A stretch of 64,000 nucleotides of DNA, from contig NZ_SSBL01000003.1 of the NCBI RefSeq assembly GCF_004795105.1, positions 310,001 through 374,000 of the forward strand, read 5' to 3'. The translations under genes were made by a program, and so were the position numbers. The stretch is from Streptomyces sp. A0642 (GTDB lineage: Bacteria; Actinomycetota; Actinomycetes; Streptomycetales; Streptomycetaceae). Below are positions 1-8,115 of the stretch, piece by piece (the stretch's first letter is position 1; every line of letters starts with the position of its first letter). The notes beneath the pieces were generated by a model, which worked only from the letters and a program-made list of their open reading frames with translations, was not told the origin of the DNA and did no database searches.

Positions 1-694
1 TCGCGTGTCCGTCCGCCGCGTCGTGCTCACCGCTGTACGCCAGCCAGGGCGCCTGCCGGCCCATCACCCCGGGGCCCTCGCCGTCCGGCGTGAGGATCCG
101 GCCGTCGCGGAAGGCGCGCGGGCCGCGCCAGAACAGCCCCGTATAGCCCGCGCCCTCCCTCCCGTGCGTGGTCGGACTGCCGAACCGGAGAGGTTCGCCG
201 CGGCGGTTGGTGACGGCCGACGACCAGGTGAGGACCCAGCTGCCGGACGCCGGATCGACGTCCCGCACCTCGACCTCGCGCACCTCGTCGGCCCACAGGT
301 CACCGCTGTACGGATGCCAGCTCAGCCGCTCGACGAGCCTGGCCCCGCCGTCCCGGACCGACACCTCGTCGAACCCGCGGTGCGCCATGGAGCCCACCCG
401 CTCGGGCAGCGGCTGATAGCCCTCGCCCGGCACGTAGGTGTTGCCGCCCCACAGGTTCTGCCCCGACAGATGGGAGGCGGTCAGCTGCAGCCCCTTGTGC
501 CAGCGGTGGTCGTGGGGCCGGTAGCCGGTCACCACCCGGTCCGAGAGGGTGCGCAGCGGGTGGATGTACGGTTTTGGCGACTCCCAGGCCGCCTCGGGCC
601 GGTACACGTACCGCAGGAGTTCCACCCCGGTCTCCGCCACGGACACGGCGATGTGATCGCCGTGCCGGTGGACGAGTTCCAGCCGGCCGGTCAC
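1..694 (-). CDS. PmoA-like (DUF6807) family protein, 3' end outside window
   Basis: 231 codons are visible and the gene runs off the left edge. The GTG start overlaps the stop of the upstream oxidoreductase by three bases (GTGA), so the two are translationally coupled. The protein has the His-rich stretch HDHRWHKG at residues 61-68, followed by a motif reading LSGQNLWGGNTY, which I recognise from the PmoA/DUF6807 family. Proteins of this family often sit beside Gfo/Idh/MocA oxidoreductases in sugar-catabolic clusters, but their reaction is not firmly known. No signal peptide is visible, so it is probably cytoplasmic. The family call is fairly secure; the role in carbohydrate catabolism is inferred from the neighbour. 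Confidence 0.75.
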   Translation of the reverse strand, partial: MTGRLELVHRHGDHIAVSVAETGVELLRYVYRPEAAWESPKPYIHPLRTLSDRVVTGYRPHDHRWHKGLQLTASHLSGQNLWGGNTYVPGEGYQPLPERVGSMAHRGFDEVSVRDGGARLVERLSWHPYSGDLWADEVREVEVRDVDPASGSWVLTWSSAVTNRRGEPLRFGSPTTHGREGAGYTGLFWRGPRAFRDGRILTPDGEGPGVMGRQAPWLAYSGEHDAADGHA

Positions 695-1848
695 GCGGAC
701 GCCTCGGCCGGCTCGGGCGCCCAGCCCGGGGCGTTGCCGTGCAGGGCGCTGTAGTACGGGTCGCCGGGACCGATCTCGCCGGCCCGGACGGTGTTCCCGG
801 TGAAGGCCGCCTTGTACAGGGCGGCGACCAGTTCCAGGCTGGTGCGCCCGTCGGCGCCGCTGCTGCGCGGCCGGCGCCCGGCCCGCAGGTCGCGCAGCAG
901 CCCGCGCAGCTGGGCCTCGTGGGAGCTGGGCACGTCGGCGCCGAAGTCCCGCCAGGCGGCGACGTGTTCGGCCGGGACCCCGGGAGCCGGGGTGATCCGC
1001 CAGTCGGCGTTGCGATGGCCGTACAAGTGGGTCAGCTCGACCGTGGCCCGCTCGCAGTCGATGCGGATCCGGCTCACCTCGTCCGGGCTGAGGACGCTGT
1101 TGACGATCGTGGCCATGGTGCCGTTCTCGAAACGGACGAGCGCGGTGGAGACGTCCTCCGTCTCCACGTCGTGCACCAGCCGTCCCGCCATCGCACGGAT
1201 CTCCGACCACGGTCCCAGCAGGTCGAGCAGCAGATCCATCTGATGGATGCCGTGGCCCATCGCCGGACCGCCGCCCTCCGTGCTCCACCGCCCCCGCCAG
1301 GGCGCGGCGTAGTACGCCGCGTCCCGGTACCAGGTGGTCTGGCAGTGAGCGACCAGCGGCCGCCCCATCGCCTGTTCGGCCAAAAGCGTCCGCACGTGGT
1401 CCGAGCCGGAGCCGAACCGGTGCTGGAACACGATCGCGGCGTACGGGCCGCCCCTGCGCGGGTCCTCCGCCTCCTCGATGGCGTCGAAGTCCTCCAGCGA
1501 GGGGCAGGGGGGCTTCTCGCACCAGACCCACGCCCCGGCCCTCAGCGCGGCGATGGTCTGGTCGCGGTGGAAGCGGGGCGGGGTGCCGAGCGTGACGAGA
1601 TCCGGGCGCTCCTCGGCGAGCATGCGGTCCAGTTCCGTGTACGGGCGGCCGGCGCCCGCTTCGGCGCAGAACGTCGCCGCGGAGGCGGCGTCGACATCCA
1701 CCGCCGCGACGATCTCCAGGGGCTGTTCGGCGGCCAGCGCACGCAGGGCAGGCAGATGGCTGACGCGTGCGATCGCGCCGGTGCCGACGATCGCGACCCG
1801 GATCGGCCTGCTGGGGGAAGCCTGGCTGGGCGTGACAAACACCTCCAC
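691..1848 (-). CDS. Gfo/Idh/MocA family NAD(P)-dependent oxidoreductase
   Basis: A 385-residue protein with a Rossmann nucleotide-binding fold: the dinucleotide motif VGTGAIA lies at residues 21-27 and the family EKP motif at 111-113, followed by the usual C-terminal substrate domain. Such enzymes oxidise or reduce sugars, inositols or related polyols using NAD(P). The GTG start at 1848 has only a weak ribosome binding site; a GTG two codons in is an alternative. It is the first gene of a two-gene unit with the PmoA-like gene. A LacI-type palindrome lies 24-37 bases upstream of the start, which suggests induction by a sugar. The substrate cannot be told from the sequence. Confidence 0.85.
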   Translation of the reverse strand: MEVFVTPSQASPSRPIRVAIVGTGAIARVSHLPALRALAAEQPLEIVAAVDVDAASAATFCAEAGAGRPYTELDRMLAEERPDLVTLGTPPRFHRDQTIAALRAGAWVWCEKPPCPSLEDFDAIEEAEDPRRGGPYAAIVFQHRFGSGSDHVRTLLAEQAMGRPLVAHCQTTWYRDAAYYAAPWRGRWSTEGGGPAMGHGIHQMDLLLDLLGPWSEIRAMAGRLVHDVETEDVSTALVRFENGTMATIVNSVLSPDEVSRIRIDCERATVELTHLYGHRNADWRITPAPGVPAEHVAAWRDFGADVPSSHEAQLRGLLRDLRAGRRPRSSGADGRTSLELVAALYKAAFTGNTVRAGEIGPGDPYYSALHGNAPGWAPEPAEASA

Positions 1849-1871
1849 GGTGAGCGGGGCGCCGACTGGAT

Positions 1872-1885
1872 AGCAAGCGCTTTCT
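1872..1885. promoter_or_regulatory. LacI-family-type operator palindrome
   Basis: The core AAGCGCTT at 1875-1882 is a perfect palindrome and extends to 14 bases with one mismatched pair. LacI/GalR-family repressors recognise such centres with a central CG step. It lies just upstream of the oxidoreductase/PmoA operon, where a repressor would block its promoter. No LacI gene is in the window, so the regulator is unknown. Confidence 0.5.
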
Positions 1886-2153
1886 CCCAGCGGAAACCTA
1901 GGCTTCGCCCAGGGTGCGGGTCAAGGGACCGATATGCCGGAGAGCCGATGGAGTGGGCCGGCCGACGATGCCTTTCCCGAAGCCCCGGTCGAAGCTGCGC
2001 CGTGGAAAACGAGTTGCCCGGCCGGTCGCCCCTGCCGCAGCATCTGCGCATGACCACGGACATGACGCTCCCGCTGCCGACGCCCGCCGACCGACCGGTG
2101 GCGAGCGGCCGACAGCAGCCGGGCCCCCCGCGGAAGCGGCCACGCCACGGCGG

Positions 2154-2786
2154 ATGACCGCCGCCCTGGTCGCGGGGCTCCTCGCCGGGTACGGCATCGC
2201 CATCCCGGTCGGAGCCGTCGCGGCCTACCTCGTCGCCCTCACCACACGTACCTCGTTGAGGACCGGGATCCTCGCCGCGCTCGGCGTCGCGAGTGCGGAC
2301 GGGCTCTACGCACTGATCGCCGTCGTCGGGGGCTCGACGCTCACCCCGCTCATCGAGCCCCTCATGCTTCCCTTCCGGTGGGCGTCCGCCGCCGTGCTCG
2401 TGGCCCTCGCGCTTCGCGGGGCGTCAGCCGCGCTGCGCGCACACCGCGGCGGCGGCGCGGCCCCAGGTGATGACGGCCCCCCGCCCGGCCCGGCACGGGC
2501 GTACGCCGCACTGCTGACGCTCACCCTGATGAACCCGATGACCGTCGTCTACTTCGCGGCCCTGGTCCTCGGCAGCGAGGCGGTCGCCGCGTCGGCCCCG
2601 CTGCACCGGGCCGTCTTCGTCCTCGCCGCCTTCGCCGCGTCAGCCAGCTGGCAGCTCCTCGTCGCGGGCGGCGGGGCGCTGCTGGGGCGGGCGCTGACGG
2701 GGAGCCGCGGGAGGCTGGTCACGGCGCTGGCCTCCAGCACCCTGATCACGGTGCTCGCCGTGCGGCTTCTCCTCCCGTCCCCCTGA
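2154..2786 (+). CDS. LysE family amino acid exporter
   Basis: A 210-residue integral membrane protein with about six hydrophobic segments. The N-terminal Gly/Pro-rich helix (AGYGIAIPVGAVAAYLV) and the NPMTVVYF motif near residue 125 are hallmarks of LysE/RhtB-type exporters, which expel amino acids or analogues by proton exchange. I chose the ATG at 2154 because the family begins right at the first helix; the frame is open upstream to 1914 but that stretch is Arg/Pro-rich and not membrane-like. The start has a poor ribosome binding site and overlaps the stop of a possible 35-codon upstream reading frame (2050-2157) as ATGA. A strong hairpin follows the gene. Confidence 0.75.
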   Translation: MTAALVAGLLAGYGIAIPVGAVAAYLVALTTRTSLRTGILAALGVASADGLYALIAVVGGSTLTPLIEPLMLPFRWASAAVLVALALRGASAALRAHRGGGAAPGDDGPPPGPARAYAALLTLTLMNPMTVVYFAALVLGSEAVAASAPLHRAVFVLAAFAASASWQLLVAGGGALLGRALTGSRGRLVTALASSTLITVLAVRLLLPSP

Positions 2787-2818
2787 CACGTCTTCCCGCC
2801 CCCTGACACGCGGAACGG

Positions 2819-2853
2819 CGGGCGGCCCTCCGGTGGCGACGGCGGGCCGCCCG
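2819..2853 (+). terminator. Hairpin terminator after LysE exporter
   Basis: A perfect 10-base stem (CGGGCGGCCC pairing with GGGCCGCCCG) with a 15-base loop lies 33 bases past the exporter stop. It has no T-run, as usual for Streptomyces terminators. Confidence 0.6.
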
Positions 2854-2930
2854 GCGCGGCCCGATGAGTTCGCGGCGTCGCGGGAGTCATGGTGAGGAAC
2901 GACCTGGGCGACGAGCGAGAAGGCGGAGAG

Positions 2931-4079
2931 ATGAGCACCCTGCGCGAGGTACTGGAGACGCACGTACGCGACGGTTCGGTGCCGGGAGCCGTGGGCCTGG
3001 TGGCCCGGGGAGACCGGGTGGACGTGCAGGCGGTGGGCAGTGTCGACGCCGACGGCTCCGCCCCGATGGCCCCGGACTCGATCTTCCGGATCGCCTCGGT
3101 CACCAAACCGATCACCGCGGCGGCCGCCATGATGCTGGTCGAGGACGGCAGGATCGCGCTGGACGACCCGGTGACGCCCTGGCTCCCCGAACTGAGGGCG
3201 CCCATGGTCGTGCGGACCCCCGGGAGCCCTCTCGACGACGTGGTCCCGGCCGCCCGGCCGCTGACCGTGCTGGACCTGCTGACCTTCCGGGCCGGATACG
3301 GATTCCCGTCCGACTTCTCGCTGCCCGCCGTCGCACCCCTGTTCAGCGAGCTGAAGCAGGCCCCGCCACGGCCCCGGGCCGTCCCCGCCCCGGCCGACTG
3401 GATGGCGAAGCTGTCGCGCATCCCGCTGCTGCACCAGCCGGGGGAAGCATGGCTGTACAACACCTGCTCGGACATCCTGGGCGTCCTGATCGCCCGGGCC
3501 TCCGGGAAGCCGCTGCCGGAGTTCCTGGCCGAGCGGCTCTTCGAACCGCTCGGCATGGACGACACCGGGTTCGAGGTGCCCGCCCATAAGCTTCACCGGT
3601 TCACCAGCTACTACCGGACAGGTGAGGCGGGAGAGCTCGAACTCGCCGACGCCCCCGACGGACAGTGGAGCAGCATGCCGGACTTCCCGTCCGCGGCCGG
3701 CGGCCTGGTTTCCACCGCCCGTGACTGGTACGCCTTCGGACGGATGCTGCTCGCCGGCGGGACCGCGGGCGACCGCGCTCTGCTGACCCGCGCGTCGGTA
3801 CGGCAGATGACGACCGACCACCTGACCGCCGCGCAGCGCAAGGCGAGCGGACTGTTCACCGAGGGACAGGGCTGGGGGTTCGGGGGCTCGGTGGACGTCG
3901 AGAAGACCGACCCGTGGAACGTGCCGGGCCGCTACGGCTGGGTCGGCGGCACCGGCACCACGGCGCACATCATCCCGGCCACCGGCACCGTCGCGATCAT
4001 GCTCAGCCAGGTGGAGATGGCGGGCCCCAAGCCGCCCGGGACGATGCGGGACTTCTGGCGGTACGTCGCCGGGGAGTGA
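2931..4079 (+). CDS. Serine hydrolase, class C beta-lactamase-like
   Basis: A 382-residue protein of the beta-lactamase/penicillin-binding-protein-like superfamily. The SxxK nucleophile motif is SVTK, embedded in IFRIASVTKPITAAAAMML near residue 55; a YxN-type motif appears as LYNT; the third motif position is probably HIIPATG. The family includes esterases, D-aminopeptidases and carboxypeptidases as well as beta-lactamases, so the substrate is open. There is no obvious signal peptide, which argues for a cytoplasmic esterase-like enzyme rather than resistance. The ATG at 2931 follows a good GGCGGAGAG site; an ATG at 2889 is less likely. The gene is convergent with the ABC ATPase gene. Confidence 0.8.
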   Translation: MSTLREVLETHVRDGSVPGAVGLVARGDRVDVQAVGSVDADGSAPMAPDSIFRIASVTKPITAAAAMMLVEDGRIALDDPVTPWLPELRAPMVVRTPGSPLDDVVPAARPLTVLDLLTFRAGYGFPSDFSLPAVAPLFSELKQAPPRPRAVPAPADWMAKLSRIPLLHQPGEAWLYNTCSDILGVLIARASGKPLPEFLAERLFEPLGMDDTGFEVPAHKLHRFTSYYRTGEAGELELADAPDGQWSSMPDFPSAAGGLVSTARDWYAFGRMLLAGGTAGDRALLTRASVRQMTTDHLTAAQRKASGLFTEGQGWGFGGSVDVEKTDPWNVPGRYGWVGGTGTTAHIIPATGTVAIMLSQVEMAGPKPPGTMRDFWRYVAGE

Positions 4080-4142
4080 CCCGCCCGACGCCGCCGGCGC
4101 ACCTCGGGCGTCCGCACGCCCCCCTGCGTCCCGGAGCCGCCC

Positions 4143-5306
4143 TCACGCGTCCGCCACCGAGTCGAACTGCACCTCGTCGCGTCCCACGCCCTGCGCGTCC
4201 GCGTCCACCGAACGCCGCAGGGCCTCATGGAGCTTGGCCGGTGTCAGCACACCGAGGAAGCGGGCCCCGTCCAGCACCGCCACCCACCCCGCGTCGTGCT
4301 GGAGCATCTCGCTGAACGCCTGCTTGAGCGGCGCGCCCACCGGCACCCACGCGTCCATCCGGCGGGCGAGCTCAGCCACCGTGCCGTGCTCACCGGCGAT
4401 CCGCAGCGCGTCGGCCGACACCCAGCCGTGCAGCTCACCGGCGTCGTTCAGCACCACCGCCCACCGCGCGCCGGCGGCGCCGAGCCGGGCCGCCGCCGCC
4501 GGAGTCCGCTCGTCCAGCCGGGCGACCGGCGGCTCCTCCAGGTCCTCCGGTTCGATCGTGGTGACCGACAGCCGCTTCAGCCCGCGGTCGGCGCCGACGA
4601 ACCGGGCGACGTACGGGGTGGCGGGCGACCCCAGCACCGCGCCCGGGCTGTCCAACTGCTCGATGCGCCCCTCCCCGTACACCGCGACGCGGTCGCCCAT
4701 CCGCACGGCCTCCTCGATGTCGTGGGTGACCATCAGGACCGTCTTCCGGACCGTCGCCTGCAGGTTCAGGAACTCGTTCTGCAGCCTCTCCCGCACCACT
4801 GGGTCCACCGCGCCGAACGGCTCGTCCATCAGGAGCACCGGCGGGTCCGCCGCGAGGGCCCGGGCCACCCCGACCCGCTGGCGCTGGCCGCCCGAGAGCT
4901 GGGCGGGGTACCGGGAGCCGTACGTCCCCGGGTCCAGGCCCACCAGGTCCAGCAGCTCGGCCGCCCGGGCCCGGGCCCGGGACCGCTTCCAGCCGACCAG
5001 TGCCGGGACCGTCGCGGTGTTGTCGAGGACGGTCCGGTGCGGGAAGAGGCCCACCTGCTGGATGACGTAGCCGATCCGGCGGCGCAGTTTCACCGGGTCG
5101 GTCTTCGCGATGTCCCGGCCGTCGACCAGGATGCGGCCCGAGGTCGGATCGATCAGCCGGTTCACCATCATCATCGTGGTGGTCTTGCCGCAGCCCGAAG
5201 GGCCGACCAGCGTCACCAGCTCCCCCTCGGCGACCTCGAACGACAGGTCGTGGACCGCGGTCGTCCCGTCCGGATAGACCTTGCCGACCTGCTCGAACCG
5301 GATCAT
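4143..5306 (-). CDS. Glycine betaine/proline-type ABC transporter ATPase with CBS domains
   Basis: A 387-residue ATPase. Walker A is GPSGCGKT at residues 35-42, the signature LSGGQ is at 137-141, and Walker B ends in LLMDEP near 163. The C-terminal third, from about residue 255, looks like a tandem CBS pair, as in OpuCA/OpuA-type osmoprotectant importers where CBS domains sense ionic strength or c-di-AMP. Normally the permease and binding-protein genes are adjacent, but here the gene stands alone: downstream is a convergent hydrolase gene and upstream a divergent peptidase gene. Either the permeases are elsewhere or the ATPase is a remnant. The family call is strong; the substrate (betaine, choline, carnitine or similar) is inferred. 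Confidence 0.85.
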   Translation of the reverse strand: MIRFEQVGKVYPDGTTAVHDLSFEVAEGELVTLVGPSGCGKTTTMMMVNRLIDPTSGRILVDGRDIAKTDPVKLRRRIGYVIQQVGLFPHRTVLDNTATVPALVGWKRSRARARAAELLDLVGLDPGTYGSRYPAQLSGGQRQRVGVARALAADPPVLLMDEPFGAVDPVVRERLQNEFLNLQATVRKTVLMVTHDIEEAVRMGDRVAVYGEGRIEQLDSPGAVLGSPATPYVARFVGADRGLKRLSVTTIEPEDLEEPPVARLDERTPAAAARLGAAGARWAVVLNDAGELHGWVSADALRIAGEHGTVAELARRMDAWVPVGAPLKQAFSEMLQHDAGWVAVLDGARFLGVLTPAKLHEALRRSVDADAQGVGRDEVQFDSVADA

Positions 5307-5410
5307 GAGTGCACGGTAGGAGCCGGGCGGGTCCGTCGCACACGGGCCGGGACCGTCCGGGGCACGGCGCTGTGCTGAACTGTCCGTGAACCATCGATCC
5401 AGGAGCCCCC

Positions 5411-6706
5411 TTGAACAGCTACCGACAGCCCGGCCTCGTCCTCACCGACCGGTTCTTCACCGTGCCGCTCGACCACAGCGACCCCGGCGGTGAGCAGATC
5501 GAGATCTTCGGCCGCGAGGTGGTGGCCGGCTCCCGGGCGGGCGAGGAACTGCCGTGGCTGCTCTACCTGGAGGGCGGCCCGGGCTTCGGCGCGCGCCGCT
5601 TCGCCGGGGCCGAGGCATGGCTGGGCCGGGCGGTGAAGGAGTTCCGGGTGCTGCTCCTGGACCAGCGCGGCACCGGGCTGTCCACCCCGGCCAACCGGCA
5701 GACCCTGCCACTGCGCGGCGGTCCGCGTGAGCAGGCCGACTACCTCGCGCACTTCCGGTCCGACAGCATCGTGCGGGACTGCGAGCTGATCCGGCCGCAG
5801 CTGACCGGCGGAGCGCCCTGGACCGTCCTCGGCCAGTCCTTCGGCGGATTCTGCGCCGTCCGCTACCTCTCGGCCGCACCGGAGGGCCTCAGCACCGTCC
5901 TGATCACCGGCGGCCTGCCCTCCCTCGACGCCCACGCGGACGAGGTCTACCGGGCCGCGTACCCGAGGATCGAGCGGAAGGTCGCCGCGCACTACGCCCG
6001 CTACCCGCAGGACGTCGAGCGCGCCCGGGAGATCACCGCTCACCTCGCGGAGCAACGCCCGGACAGCGCCGGACACCGGCTGACGCCCGAGGGGTTCCAG
6101 TCCCTCGGCATCATGCTGGGCGGGAGCAACGGCAGTCACCAGCTGCACTATCTGCTGGAGAACGCCTTCGTCAGGACCCCGTACGGCAAGGAACTCTCCG
6201 ACACCTTCCAGGAGGCCATGCGCACGGCCGGCTCGTTCGCCGGCCACCCCCTGTACGCACTCCTGCACGAGGCCATCTACGGACAGGACGAGCGCCCCAC
6301 CGGCTGGGCGGCCGAGCGGGTCCGGGCGGAGTTCCCCCAGTTCGACGCGGAGATCTCTCTCAAGGGCGATGGTCCGGTCCTGTTCACGGGCGAGAGCATC
6401 CACCCCTGGCACTTCGACGTCGACCCGGCGCTGCGGCCGCTGCGCGAGACGGCGGAGCTGCTCGCCACCCGCGGGGGCTGGGAGCCGCTGTACGACACCG
6501 GGCGGCTGGCCGCCAACGAGGTGCCGGTGGCCGCCGCCGTCTACCACGACGACATGTACGTGGACACCGCGCACGCGCTGCGCACCGCCGCCGCGATCCG
6601 GGGATTGCGGACCTGGGTGACGGACGAGTTCGAACACGACGGGCTGCGCGCGGGCGGCCCGCGGGTGCTGGACCGGCTGCTCGCCCTGGTCCGCGACGAG
6701 GTCTGA
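5411..6706 (+). CDS. Alpha/beta hydrolase, S33 prolyl aminopeptidase-like
   Basis: A 431-residue alpha/beta-hydrolase. The oxyanion motif GGPG is at residues 55-58, LDQRGTG around 83-89, and the nucleophile elbow GQSFGG centres on Ser143; a His in EFEHDGL near residue 414 is the likely catalytic His. This layout matches proline iminopeptidases of family S33, which release N-terminal proline from peptides. There is no signal peptide. The start is TTG, well supported by AGGAG six bases upstream. The gene is divergent from the ABC ATPase gene and ends in a short tandem repeat and a strong bidirectional terminator. Confidence 0.85.
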   Translation: MNSYRQPGLVLTDRFFTVPLDHSDPGGEQIEIFGREVVAGSRAGEELPWLLYLEGGPGFGARRFAGAEAWLGRAVKEFRVLLLDQRGTGLSTPANRQTLPLRGGPREQADYLAHFRSDSIVRDCELIRPQLTGGAPWTVLGQSFGGFCAVRYLSAAPEGLSTVLITGGLPSLDAHADEVYRAAYPRIERKVAAHYARYPQDVERAREITAHLAEQRPDSAGHRLTPEGFQSLGIMLGGSNGSHQLHYLLENAFVRTPYGKELSDTFQEAMRTAGSFAGHPLYALLHEAIYGQDERPTGWAAERVRAEFPQFDAEISLKGDGPVLFTGESIHPWHFDVDPALRPLRETAELLATRGGWEPLYDTGRLAANEVPVAAAVYHDDMYVDTAHALRTAAAIRGLRTWVTDEFEHDGLRAGGPRVLDRLLALVRDEV

Positions 6707-6725
6707 GTCCGAGTCCAGGCAGGCG

Positions 6726-6828
6726 AAGGCCCGCGTGGAAGTCTGACGCCCGGTACGCGAAGGCCCGCGATGCGGAATGAGCCCCGTTACGGGAAGCCCC
6801 CGCGGCGCGGAATGAGTCCCGGTACGTG
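6726..6828. repeat. Three imperfect tandem copies of a ~34-bp unit
   Basis: Copies at 6726-6759, 6760-6793 and 6794-6828 share an AAGGCCCGCG-like opening and a CCCGGTACG-like end. They fill the gap between the peptidase stop and its terminator, and the last copy runs into the left arm of the terminator stem. They encode nothing evident. Confidence 0.6.
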
Positions 6829-6868
6829 AAGGAGCCGGTCGCAGGGGGGTGCGGCCGGCTCCTTCACG
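6825..6868. terminator. Bidirectional terminator between peptidase and rhodanese genes
   Basis: A perfect 14-base inverted repeat (CGTGAAGGAGCCGG at 6825-6838, complement at 6855-6868) with a 16-base loop lies between two convergent genes and can serve both. Confidence 0.8.
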
Positions 6869-6893
6869 CCGTCGGCGGGTCAGCCCTGGGGCA

Positions 6894-7466
6894 TCAGCCC
6901 TGAAGCGCGTCCAGCGTCGCGTTCAGGTTCGCGGCCGACTGCGGGGCGCGGTTGTGCGGGAGCTTCGAGAGCACCGCCGCCATGCCGCAGGTGTTGGTGA
7001 CGGCGGAGAAGACGAGACCCGCGCCGATGCCGGCGGACAGCCAGCGCGCGGCCGGGCGGCGCACGCCGGCCAGCAGACCCGCCACCACGAGCGAGCCGGC
7101 GGCGAGCCGCACCTGGCGCTCCATCGGCCAGGTGGCCCGCCCGCCCTCCGGACGGTCGAGACCGTGGCCCTCGCCCTCCCAGGCGGAGGTGCCACCGGAG
7201 AGCGTCGCCGCGTCGATGTCGGCGGCCGAGAGGATGTCGCAGGCCCGCGTGGAGCGGACGCCCGAGGCGCAGACCACGAGCAGGGCGCCCCGGGCCGAGG
7301 CGGACTTGAGTGCGGGCACCGCTTCGGAGAGACGGTCGAGCGGGATGTTCAGCGCCCCGGGGACGTGCCCCGAGGCGTATTCGCCGGGGGCGCGCACGTC
7401 GATCACGGTGAAGTCCGCGAGCCGGGCGGCGGCCTGGGCGGGGGAGAGGGATACGGGGCTGGTCAC
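6894..7466 (-). CDS. Rhodanese-like sulfurtransferase fused to DUF2892 membrane domain
   Basis: A 190-residue protein. A single rhodanese domain (about residues 8-105) carries the active-site loop CASGVRS with nucleophile Cys66, which carries persulfide sulfur. Residues 118-172 form two hydrophobic helices around PMERQVRLAAG, typical of DUF2892. Such fusions handle reactive sulfur at the membrane and are often controlled by CstR-type persulfide-sensing repressors. I chose the GTG at 7466, which has AAAGGAAAC upstream; the longer frame to 7580 would run through the operator. Divergent from it is a decayed CsoR/CstR-family gene, with a matching operator between them. Confidence 0.85.
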   Translation of the reverse strand: MTSPVSLSPAQAAARLADFTVIDVRAPGEYASGHVPGALNIPLDRLSEAVPALKSASARGALLVVCASGVRSTRACDILSAADIDAATLSGGTSAWEGEGHGLDRPEGGRATWPMERQVRLAAGSLVVAGLLAGVRRPAARWLSAGIGAGLVFSAVTNTCGMAAVLSKLPHNRAPQSAANLNATLDALQG

Positions 7467-7535
7467 GGGCAGTGTTTCCTTTCGTTCACCGGGTGTGAGG
7501 CAGAGACTGGGTCTCTCCTGCCCCGGACCCGTCAG

Positions 7536-7553
7536 AATACCGCCTGGGGTATT
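7536..7553. promoter_or_regulatory. CsoR/CstR-type operator
   Basis: AATACC, six bases (GCCTGG), then GGTATT: a perfect 6-6-6 inverted repeat. This resembles the G/C-centred ATACC...GGTAT sites used by CsoR-family repressors. It lies between the rhodanese gene and the decayed repressor gene, 70 bases above the rhodanese start and 14 above the repressor start. Confidence 0.65.
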
Positions 7554-7566
7554 GAGGGGAGAGCGT

Positions 7567-7844
7567 GTGGAACTCGGCACGGCGGCCGATGAACTGAAAT
7601 CGGTGCTCCCTCGTCTGCGGCGTGCCCCGGGTCAGCTCACCGGAATCAGAATGATCGAGGAAGGGCGCTAGTGCGAGGGCGTCGTCACCCGGATGGCGGC
7701 TGTTGCGCGGGAGCTCGCCGGGCGGGCTTCCCGGTCATCGCGACGGGACTCCAGTACTGCATGGCCGACGACGGCGGCGGCGAGCCCGCGGACCGGGACC
7801 GGAGGCGGGCACGCCTGGAGGCAGTTCCTCTCGCCGGCCTGAGT
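7567..7844 (+). pseudogene. Broken CsoR/CstR-family repressor gene
   Basis: The GTG start opens a CsoR-like N-terminus (AADELKSVLPRLRRAPGQLTG), ending at residue 34 in an in-frame TAG at 7669-7671 where the family has Asp before a conserved Cys. The same frame continues CEGVVTRMAAVARELAG. Between about 7700 and 7719 the homology moves to another frame, reading RAGFPVIATGLQYCMADD and then an RRRARLEAVPLAGL-like C-terminus. Joined up it would be about 92 residues, the usual family length, but no stop follows and the last frame stays open to 8078. The two Cys positions remain and no copper-type His precedes the second, so the ancestor was more CstR-like than CsoR. A sequencing error cannot explain the stop and the shift easily but is not excluded. 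Confidence 0.8.
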
Positions 7845-8115
7845 GCGGAGCGGCCGGGCGCCGGGATTGGCCGTCCGCGCCGGGCCGTCAGGGCCTGTGC
7901 GGAGCGGGTCCGCGGTATCGCCGGCGACTCCGCCCAGGCCCTAAGGCTGTCCCGCAACTCCTGGCGGGCGCGCGACGAGGGCCACGGCACCTCGCCGCGT
8001 TGTCGGAACGCCCGAATCCATCCTGTATGCGGAAGCCTCTCCGTCTTGCGATGCGCCGCATCCGACGTCGCGCGCTGATCCACCAGGAATGCGGGACAGC
8101 CCTTAGCCTGCGGGC

